From Pseudogymnoascus destructans (lineage: Eukaryota > Ascomycota > Leotiomycetes > Thelebolales > Thelebolaceae): a stretch of 64,000 nucleotides of DNA. The notes beneath the pieces were generated by a model, which was given only the letters and a program-made list of their open reading frames with translations, was not told the DNA's origin and made no database searches. The DNA is taken from the NCBI RefSeq assembly GCF_001641265.1, contig NW_020167520.1:1550001-1614000 (forward strand). Direction: 5' to 3'. The translations under genes and the position numbers were made by a program. Below, piece by piece: positions 11,724 to 19,736 of the stretch (the first letter of the stretch is position 1; each line of letters opens with the position of its first letter).

Positions 11724-13010
11724 CTTTGGTAGCGGTGGTGGTGGTGGTATGTGAGGGTGGTGTTTTTCGGTTTGGAAAGGGGGGAAAGGGGATTGTAGGA
11801 TCGGGGGTTATACGGGGGGACGTTGAATGGGGGTGGGATGGAGTTTGAATGAGTCAAGGATTCATAATGGGATTGTGGATCAAGATGGTTGAATGGGGTT
11901 TTGAAGGGCATAAAGGGGTTTCTTTGTGCAAAATAGGAGACTGGCACATAAGAACTTTATAGCATCTCGAGACTCGGGAAATGGTAGCAAGAGCAAAATC
12001 TGCTTACGTATGCTGTTTAAGAGGACCATTACAGAGTCTTAAATTTTGAAGCTGAGATGTTGCACCGTTGATGGTGTGCGTCGCATTTAACCAATAGCAC
12101 TCCAAACTATGGAGGAAGAAGCAACAGTGAAAACCGATATGTCTAGCAGGACCATTCAAGCGTCTCACGTTTCGAAGCCAGATAGTAGGGTAGTTTCACT
12201 AGTGTGAACCGCGATCGACCAATCTGCCAGTGCCATGAATTTATATCAAGTAAACACAGCACAACGTCTGCCAGTGACTGGTGAGAAATCTATATCCGTG
12301 GACCTAGATGATTTCGAGAAACCAAGGCCATGGCTTGGTCTGAACTATCGGACGATCTGGGCTCTAAAACCCCCCATCTTTTTCTCCTATCAAGGAGGAG
12401 CCTCATCTTGTCTAGATGGACGTATAAGTATTCCTCTGCAATATCTGTAACAAATTAGGCAGACTAAGAATTACAAAATAGCCACCGAAACACTCAGCTT
12501 TGAACAAAGACCCTCTTTGTTCAGCGATTGCCCAGATGCTGGATCAAAGGAAGATAGCCATTCTTCATCGGAATATCACCACATTCACCACCTCGTCTCG
12601 GCCCGAGCGGCAAGACAGGGGTATAAACACTCCTTTATCCATCCCCGTCACTCAAAGAAAAATCTCGAAACATATACACAACCACCCTCTTCCTCCTCCT
12701 TCGTTCCCCCTTCACCCTCACCATTACCAAAAATGTCTCTCACTGAAATGCCGCCACTTCCACCATGCCAACCACTCATCACAGAACATCCTCGACAGTC
12801 TCAAGCTGAAAGCCCTTCGAGATGGGTTGTATAAATACAGCCTCTTCTTCTCCCCATTGCCCACTCTCCAGAAACCACATCAACATTCGCACAGCAAGAA
12901 CGCAACACACCAACCAGGTAAGCGATCCAAACCATCAAACCAACACCACCAACACCACCAACTCCTAACACCACCCACCACAACATCCAATCCCAGTCCA
13001 TTTCCCCACA
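11724..13010. other. shared upstream region of divergent small genes
   Basis: 1.29 kb between the start codons of the two divergent MC-x8-C genes. Short open frames here have no recognisable content. A TATAAATACA box at about 12830 is followed by pyrimidine-rich leader with the phrase TCTCCAGAAACC. The same box and phrase precede the related gene at 30163 (box at about 30043), so this is likely a promoter and 5' leader that was duplicated with the gene. A GGTAAGC at 12918 and a later AG could mark a 5' UTR intron. Confidence 0.5.
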
Positions 13011-13220
13011 ATGTGCAAAATCATCCACACCCATCACCGCTGTGGCCACAGCTTCATCCAGCAGCGTCCCTGCCGGTGGCTCCGGTCACAGCTGGCACCA
13101 ATATGCCGCCCCACGGAGTGTCCGTATACGGAGCATAGGGTTGGCGTAGATTGGTCGCTGTGTATGAGTTGTGAGGTGGCGCTAAGGCCGGGGGGGTATT
13201 GGCCGGGGGGGTTCATTTAG
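13011..13220 (+). CDS. small Cys-rich protein, MC-x8-C family (B)
   Basis: 69-residue open frame starting MCKIIHTHHRCGH. Cys 2, 11 and 21 with His 13 match the pattern of the genes at 28907 and 30163, and resemble the gene at 11723. The second half contains a C-x-P-Y phrase (ECPY) followed by C-x2-C (CMSC), as does the gene at 28907 (ECPY ... CPGC). The Cys/His pairs could bind zinc. The function is unknown. The upstream promoter resembles that of the gene at 30163. The open frame is short, but the conserved pattern in four places makes a real gene likely. Confidence 0.55.
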   Translation: MCKIIHTHHRCGHSFIQQRPCRWLRSQLAPICRPTECPYTEHRVGVDWSLCMSCEVALRPGGYWPGGFI

Positions 13221-13301
13221 ATGGGTGATGGGGCAGCGATGGTAAGTTGGGTATCTTTTTGTTTGATATTTGGTCTTGGGGTTTGGATGCAGGTAAGTTG
13301 A

Positions 13302-13650
13302 GCAACGTATTTCACATACGAGTCGCCTACACAAGCGAGTCGCCCACCCCATTTCTCACCAAAAATTAAGAAACCTATAACATAATATCTCAACAGCCCA
13401 ATAACGGTTATTATTATTATTTTTTATAGTATTTCCTATGCGCTTGAATTCATATACCTTGGTCTTAGAGTGATTATTTTAGTAATTATTAAGATATTAG
13501 TTTCTAAGGTTGTAGATATCACCTACGTCTTAGTATCTTAAGAATTACTAAATATATCAACGTAGTTCACAAGCGAGTCGCCTACACAAGCTCACCGCCG
13601 ATTATTCCTTGGCATCGTACGAAATCATAAAATATCTCAACAATTAATTA
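13302..13650 (+). repeat. two 5' ends of decayed Fot1/pogo-like elements
   Basis: Two copies, in the same orientation, of a terminal sequence of the type AACGTA-TTCACA-AAGCGAGTCGCCTACACAAGC lie at about 13302-13380 and 13559-13645. Each is followed by AT-rich sequence with AATATCTCAACA. The repeats of GCGAGTCGCC inside the end resemble Fot1/pogo terminal repeats. No partner 3' ends are recognised. The first copy is interrupted by the foldback element at about 13461-13556. Confidence 0.45.
13461..13556. repeat. AT-rich foldback (MITE-like) element
   Basis: Imperfect inverted repeat: TTTAGTAATTATTAAGATATTAG is answered, after about 28 bases, by CTTAGTATCTTAAGAATTACTAAAT on the same strand. It could be a small foldback element lying inside the pogo-like end. 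It encodes nothing. Confidence 0.55.
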
Positions 13651-13669
13651 ATTAAACTAAGCCGTAAGA

Positions 13670-13708
13670 AAGTAGGGGTTGTATAAAGCCTTTATACAAC
13701 CCCTACTT
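13670..13708. repeat. perfect 39-bp palindrome
   Basis: Two 19-bp arms beginning AAGTAGGGGTTGTATAAAG pair perfectly around one central base. It lies between transposon ends. It could be the head-to-head junction of two element termini or an unstable hairpin. No coding function. Confidence 0.9.
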
Positions 13709-13924
13709 ACTTGCAAATAAGCTTGTAATTGTATATTAGCCTCTCTTTAAGCCTCTAAGACTCAGACAGCTTCGACAGTAAGTACTCCTCCTTCTTGTAA
13801 TCAACATTTCTTCATACGACAACGTAAACTAAGTTTAGGAACTGAAATTTAGACCAGGCCTTTATATTTAAATATCTACTAACGTGGTCCATATCCGAGT
13901 GAAACACCCAAGCGAGTGAAACAC

Positions 13925-14554
13925 CTAACTGCAACAACATACCACCAAAAGCAATGGATACACCTTCTCATCACTGCCTGGATGCCAGTCAACATCAGAT
14001 GCCTGATCGGCCCGTAGCTGGTCGAATGCATCGCGGAGTTCCTTCTGCAACTCCGAGGTCACGACGGTGTCAGACTTGACAATGGTGTTGCCCACCGAAT
14101 CGAGGGTAGGGATGAGACCCGTCCGTTGGAAGTTAGCAGCTTTCGCCCTCAACTTCTTGATGCACTAAATTGGATATTAATAACTTGAATTCCCAAATTA
14201 ATAAACCACATACATAGTCAAAAGCAGTTTCCGACATCATGCGTGCGCGTGGCATGGGACTTTGACTCCACCCGATTTACTCTCAACCAGCTGTGCATAT
14301 AGCTTATCCTCCGGCTGCTCCAATGCCCCCGTCCGCGACTTGACGACTATTTCCTCATCGAAGACCTTCTTGTCCCAGTTAGGCTTGTCAGACAACCGGT
14401 CCATCAATACCATCATGAATACTTCGCGGACAGGCAAATGCTCCGATTCGGCGCCCGCGCAGTTGCCATGGGCGCCAATGGGGTATGACTTCGCAGCCAG
14501 CCCAGTATGATAATGGCGCAAGTCAACATTGATACCTGGGTAGTCGTGCGTCAT
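13925..14554 (-). pseudogene. truncated DUF4246 protein gene
   Basis: The frame from 14554 starts MTHDYPGINVDL and runs through LPVREVFMMVLMDRL and KVFDEEIV. After an intron (donor GTATGT, acceptor TTTAG, about 14166-14221) it continues CIKKLRAKAANFQRTG ... ADQASDVDWHPGSDEKV. These are landmarks of the N-terminal third of fungal DUF4246 proteins, which are several hundred residues long. The frame shifts near 14240 (SGGVKVP versus MMSETAFDY). A few residues after WHPGSDEKV the match is lost and about 40 bases further the transposon terminal repeat begins. So it is truncated and frameshifted. It has probably been carried or cut by the element. The function of DUF4246 proteins is not established. 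Confidence 0.75.
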
Positions 14555-14894
14555 TTTTTGTACGAATCGTCCGCAGACGGGAAGCGTGCGACGAGCTTAT
14601 GTGGGGGTTGAGAGAGAAGAATGATGGAGCATAGTATGGAAATAAAAGCAATTGGGAAGCCACAGTGGCGTATCTTTATACCTCTTTACCATAATATATG
14701 GCGGGGTAGGTAAGCCAACTCTCCTGCCTCGAGGGATTGTCGGGAGTACCTAACGCCTATTAGAATGTTAAGTGCTTAAAGGGGAGAAAGACGAAAGAAG
14801 GGTGACCGCTAAGAATATTGGCAGCTTTCTGTGATTTTTGCCAGTTCTGGATTACAGTTCTCACTGTATATCTCCCAATAGGCAAGTAATTTTC

Positions 14895-15013
14895 ACATAC
14901 GACCATAGACTCAATAGAACTGGGCATCCCGTCCGCTCTGCCATACATAACCTTGAGATCGGTGGATTAGTAGTTGGGTGGGTGACCACCAGCGAATACC
15001 CACTGTTGTATGT
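14895..15013 (+). rRNA. 5S ribosomal RNA
   Basis: 119 bases beginning ACATACGACCATAGACTC and ending GTTGTATGT, followed directly by a T6 run that acts as RNA polymerase III terminator. The ends pair as helix I. The conserved GGGCATCCCGTCCGCTCTGCC and GGTTGGGTGGGTGACCACC-type blocks (here TAGTTGGGTGGGTGACCACC) of filamentous-fungal 5S RNA are present in the right order, including the internal promoter region. In Pezizomycotina 5S genes are scattered singly, as here. The helix II/III arms (ACTCAA / TTGAGA) look paired, so it may be functional, despite sitting inside decayed transposon DNA. Confidence 0.93.
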
Positions 15014-16379
15014 TTTTTGTCTTTTTATACAATAGATTTATTTACCTTCTCCTTAGTGGCATGGCGGATTTGCCGTGTCCACACCTTTTTTTCGCTAGAA
15101 GGCATGATTTAAAGCCGATATAGAATCAGCGTTAGGGATTGTCATAATATAGCCGACTATAAGAACTACAGCGGAAGTGGATTGATTCACTTTTGCTAGT
15201 TCAACAGGGATCGAACTTCAGAGTGGCTTGGTCATATGTCTGACCAATCCTTTTAGATGCTCTTGTAGAATAGAGTGCCTAATTTGTCTACCTCTACGAT
15301 TTATACACCTAGAGAGCAACTTAACAAGTTAAATGCAGAGTTTTTAAGGCATATAGAATGGGTTATATACTCTAGTGAAGAGTTAGGAACTGTTTTGTAT
15401 GTGAAAGTTAGTGCCAAGGGCGTTGTTATTAAACATATAAGCAAATAAAATGAAAGAAAGTAGAGGACCATTTGCATCACGGCTGTAGGGTTGATAGGTA
15501 CGAATCACCAAGCTATGCAGAGTCAGGTCACTTTCTTGAAGGCGTGGACTGATATGGATCATGATAGGCAAGTTAGATGAAAATATTAATGATGACGCCT
15601 TTTACAGTTATTAAAAGTTGGCAGGGTAAATGCACCACGTTACGCCATCCCCCGCGTTATGACATGACTTACATTAGAGGAAGTAATTAAATGTAGAACA
15701 TCTAACAATGGTTCACCATAAAAGCCTAGGGGGGGTTGCTAAGTGTGAAACTTTAATAGCCTAGGCAGTATTAGACATCTAATCTAAGAAGTACAAGAGC
15801 GCATATCACGTAAGAAAGTGCTAGGGTTGCTAAAGAGTTTAGTTACATGACATGTTAATAGAGGTTTGACATGTCCCTAAGCCTGCTAGAAGCAACAGAA
15901 TTTATCAGGAGCACAAGAACAGATACTTCCAAAGTGGATTAAAAACCTAACAATTAGCGGCTATTCTCTAGGGCATCGGTTGTTAAAGAAAATAGCTAAA
16001 GAACTCTAGTTGCACTAGTCACTTAATTTCGATGATGTGACGCCAAACTAACTTCTACCCTAACCACGATTTTCCCTTAGTCGCGACTAGGTACCACGAT
16101 TCATACAATGACATCCCCATTTATAGGTTGCTATTAGTTGACGGATCAAGACTATACGCATAGATGGTGTAACAAAACTAGTGCTTACAGCATGGTTTGA
16201 CATGTATATAGAGGTGGTTTAACACTTCAGAATCACATAAGGGAACAATGGAATCTACTCAAATTATACTTGATTTAACACTTTGTACAAAGCATTAAGC
16301 GCATCCTAGTCGTTAGGAATGGGTTTTGATAGTCGAGTGCATCTATGTAGACAGAACCATCCTTCTGCTCTTAGGATCT
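15014..16379. other. decayed repeat DNA
   Basis: AT-rich, stop-laden sequence with no gene. By position and texture it is probably the degraded front part of the pogo-like transposase whose C-terminal part is readable at 16380-16840, but I cannot follow the protein through it. A tRNA-B-box-like phrase near 15200 (minus) is not accepted as a gene. Confidence 0.45.
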
Positions 16380-16840
16380 TTAAAGGCAAGAACGTTCTCT
16401 AATCATGGATTCTGCCTTTAGTCATTGACTAGTGGTTCTTTTCTACGAATACGAAAGGCTAGACAAGTAATCTCTATAGGTTAGAGTGGTTAAAACGCAT
16501 CTTTGAGCTAATGACACATACAAAAGCAGACAGTTAGCACCAGCTTCTCATATGCGATGGCCACGACTCACACATTAGCAGGAGTTTCATTGCGCATTAC
16601 ATGCAGAACCACATTGTATTACTAATACTTCCCCCTTATACATCGCATTTGCTACAGCCACTAGATGTTGCAATATTTGGCCTGCTAAAGAAGTGCCTAA
16701 TAGCAGCGCTCTCCCTACTCAATCAAGTGCAACTTGCACGTATACAAAAGTATGAATGGATAGAGGCATACATCTAGGCATGGCTTGATGTATTTAACCA
16801 TAAGAACATTGACGCATCGACGACGCGGTATTAAATCACG
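16380..16840 (+). pseudogene. decayed Fot1/pogo transposase, C-terminal DDE part
   Basis: Translation in one frame around 16520-16780 gives LLICDGHDSH, then a histidine/asparagine-rich helix, LILPPYTSHLLQPLDVAIFG and LLKKCL...ARIQKYEWIEAY. This is the typical second-Asp to third-acidic region of Fot1/pogo transposases (DGHxSH ... PPxTSHLLQPLDV). Several stops interrupt it. It is followed directly by the N-terminus of a second, different copy, so two elements are stacked here. Confidence 0.75.
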
Positions 16841-17232
16841 ACTTAATTGCATGCCTAATTCTATGAAGTTAACAAAACTAGAAGAGGAGGTCATTATCTA
16901 ATACATTCTTGACTTAGATTCACGATCTTGTGCACTAAGGCTTAGTGGTGTGGAAGAAATGGCCAACAGATACTTACAGAGTGTAACGCGCCAAAGGTTG
17001 GCATCTACTAGGTGGAAAACTTTATAAAGCGACAACCACAGCTACAGACAAGCTGTTTTCAGAAATATGACTACCAAAGCAGTGTTGGCAATAGACCGAC
17101 CTAAATAGATGGTCTGGTCGGTCAGTCTAAATAGACCGACCAGACCGCCTCAAAATCTGAGCCAGACCGACCGACGAGAGGTTCTCATGTCGGCAGACCA
17201 AACAGACCGTCTGCAAGTCGACAGACTGTCTG

Positions 17233-17707
17233 TGTTACGACGGAACAAGAAGGCTGGCCAACTACAGGACAGGAAGGAGGGAGGTCGCATGAGACCGGCC
17301 CTGGTACCTGGAGGGGCAGCGGGGAATAGTAGTTCCGAAAGTATCACGTGACGGACTCGCAGGATGATGAGAAGAGTCCTAAGAGTCCAGGACTCTGAGG
17401 ACTCGAGTGAGTTCCCAGGAGTCCACTAGGCACGTGATGGACTCGCAGGATAATGAGAAGAGTCCTAAGAGTCCAGGACTCCGAGGACTCGAGTGAGTTC
17501 CCAAGAGTCCACTAGGCACGACGCCACTATATAAGTAGATAGTATTTCCTTAGATAGGAGCTTCGTGCTCAACTCAATACAGTATTTGTTATATACTAGT
17601 AACGTGTTACTTGAAGCCTTTGTGTCTGATCCCCTGCCTCCTCTGATAAGTAAACCCTTACGCAAGAGAACCTCTGTGTCTTCTATCGTTTAGAAGTCAG
17701 CGTTACA
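17233..17707 (+). repeat. 5' LTR of the gypsy element
   Basis: 475 bp. U3 contains two 86-bp tandem units (17346-17431 and 17432-17517) rich in GAGTCC/GGACTC inverted motifs, each opening with a CACGTG E-box. A TATATAAG box at about 17528 places the transcription start in the 17555-17600 range. Compared with the 3' LTR I count four substitutions, all in the tandem units. At all four sites the 3' LTR and the nested solo LTR agree, so the changes most likely occurred in this copy, some perhaps by conversion between units. Confidence 0.95.
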
Positions 17708-17720
17708 CTTTGAGCACCAC
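17708..17720 (+). other. putative primer-binding site
   Basis: The bases just after the 5' LTR do not start with TGG, as tRNA-primed elements do. Instead TTGAGCAC (17710-17717) is complementary to GTGCTCAA (17565-17572), which lies just where the transcript 5' end is expected. This is the arrangement of self-primed Tf1/sushi-type elements. It is an inference from 8 bases of complementarity. Confidence 0.4.
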
Positions 17721-17753
17721 TTCTACGAGGTACCGGCTTACACACAAAGCAAC

Positions 17754-19691
17754 ATGTCTGTCGTCAGTTCGAAGGGGAAAACCCCCACCACGCCAACTTC
17801 GTCTCAGAGGTCTAAGCCTGAGAATGAAGAGATGCCCGATGCACCCACCGTCAACGAACTCAAGGAAACTCTACGCGTCAAGTTGCCCGACACTTACTCC
17901 GGCAACCGAAAGGAACTTGAGGTGTTTTTGCTACAGGTCGAACTGTACCAGCACTTCAACGACGAGAAGTTTCCCACCCAGGAGAGCTATGCCCTGTGGA
18001 CTGCGTCCTACCTTAGGGGGGAAGCCCTGCGATGGATCGAACCATTCCTCAAGGACTATTTCAAATATGAAAGTACCAATGGAAGCATGACAACTACGCA
18101 GACTATGTTTGGCAGCTGGAATGGATTCTGTAAGGAAATCCGACGCATGTTCGGAGACATCGATGAGATTAAGACCGCAGAAGACCATCTGTTTGCACTT
18201 AAGCAGACTGGCAGCGCCCTCACATACTCCACAGAATTCCAGAGATACGGCAATCAGACAGGATGGGACGCCAGCGCACTCATCAGCCACTACCGACGTG
18301 GGCTGAAGAGCCATATACGTATGGAACTTGCCCGTTTGGAACAACAACCAACGGACATGGTAGCGCTAATCGAACATACGGTCCGAATCGACAATCGACT
18401 ATACGAATTCCAGAAGGAACGTCGGACCTATGACAAGCCCAAGAAAAGTTACCCCTACCGGGGAAACGAGGGCAGACGACGGGATCAACACCCGCGAGAC
18501 AACCGTTGGTCGGACCCAATGGAACTCGATGCCACGTTCAAACCTGGACGACCCCGTGACCCTAAGAAAGACAGACAATTCAAGGAATGACTCTGTTTTA
18601 ACTGCGACAAGCCAGGCCACATGGCCCGAGACTGCAGACAGCCAAAGAAAGGGAACGGCGGACGCAAAGTCGGCAAACAACTCAATGCCACCTGGACAGG
18701 ACAGTTGAACGCAACGTTTGTGAGCAAACAGGACTGGGGAATAAACGGCGAAAGCACCCCAGAAGACGAGAGCTCAGATGAAGGGTCGGAGGCGGGATCA
18801 TCCACCGTCTCGGAACAGGAGACCTTCGATGAACTCGCACCTACGGAACAAATGAGTCCACGGTGCAAGAACGTAGTAAGACGCATGGCAAAACACGCCC
18901 ACGCGAAGATTAGGGCCGAACGAGACAAGCCCAATGGCCAGAGGAAAATCCCCATGCTTAAAGACCTCTACGGGAACCTGTTACAGGAACTTCCGTTAAA
19001 ATGCAAGGTGGACGACTGCAAGGATGACCTCTGGAGATACTACGACCAACTAACGAATACCCGCAGGCTGCTTGGCACGTCCCAAGACGTAGCTAAGTTG
19101 GAAGCCCAAGAAGCGGAAGAACTGGAGAAGGATGTCGAGCATATGGCTAAACTGAAGTATATGAAAAGCGTCGAACTTTACTACCAGGACCGCAGGAGAG
19201 CCCTGAAGAAGTACGACGAGAAAGCCAGAGATATGCTCCGACGGGAAAATGCGAGACCCACTCCACGCATCGAAAGGAGAGCCATGGAGCAACTAGACAC
19301 GTTCTCCACGCCTCCGAGGGAAGATAGTGCATGGGTGAGAGGACAGCGGGAACTATCAACGACAGACGCAACAGAGACTGATCATCCCTGGCACGCGTAT
19401 GTCTACTGGGAGTATTGCAGCGAAGATGACTGCAAGCTCCACTGGAAAAAGAAACACCAGAATCAGTTGTTTCCCCGATCCTCGCCCAGGATACACTTCA
19501 GAGACGCAGAGCAAGTTCACGCCCTCAGGCGAAGCCAGTCTGAAGGGGACTTGCCTATCAAAAGCGAACAGGTATACAAGAAATACCCACATCTGCTAGA
19601 CGAAGCAGAAGAGCGAGGGAAACGATCTCCCCAAGGACCACCATTGGAAGCGGATGAATACTATCCTTCCTCGGACGAGTCAAAAAACTAG
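17754..19691 (+). pseudogene. gag: gypsy gag, interrupted by an in-frame TGA
   Basis: Structural capsid/nucleocapsid protein. The first open part (17754-18587, 278 residues) contains the gypsy-type capsid domain: LRWIEPFL, FCKEIRRMFGD and YSTEFQRYGNQTGW are family landmarks. It ends in a basic tail. A TGA at 18588-18590 stops it. The same frame then continues at once with CFNCDKPGHMARDC, a CX2CX4HX4C zinc knuckle, and a 360-residue acidic, coiled-coil-prone extension to the TAG at 19689-19691. A CGA-to-TGA change is the simplest explanation. TGA followed by CT is, however, a favourable readthrough context, so regulated readthrough should be considered. The end overlaps a -1 frameshift site into pol. 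Confidence 0.88.
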
Positions 19692-19736
19692 GAGTCCTCG
19701 ACGGTAGGCCACCGGCGAGCGACACGAAGAGGCCTA
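19682..19736 (+). promoter_or_regulatory. programmed -1 ribosomal frameshift site (gag-pol)
   Basis: In the gag frame the last codons are TC-A AAA AAC TAG, so the heptamer A AAA AAC (19682-19688) has exactly the X XXY YYZ phase needed for simultaneous slippage. The -1 frame is open from here into protease. A short stem can form downstream from TAGGCC (19705-19710) and GGCCTA (19731-19736). A slip would make a Gag-Pol fusion, as in other fungal gypsy elements. Confidence 0.8.

Noticed and set aside
15195..15265. tRNA-Met-like sequence on the minus strand (B-box AGTTCGATCCC and a hairpin with CAT in its loop)
   Set aside because: The hairpin loop has an even size and there is no A-box or acceptor stem; at best a relic.
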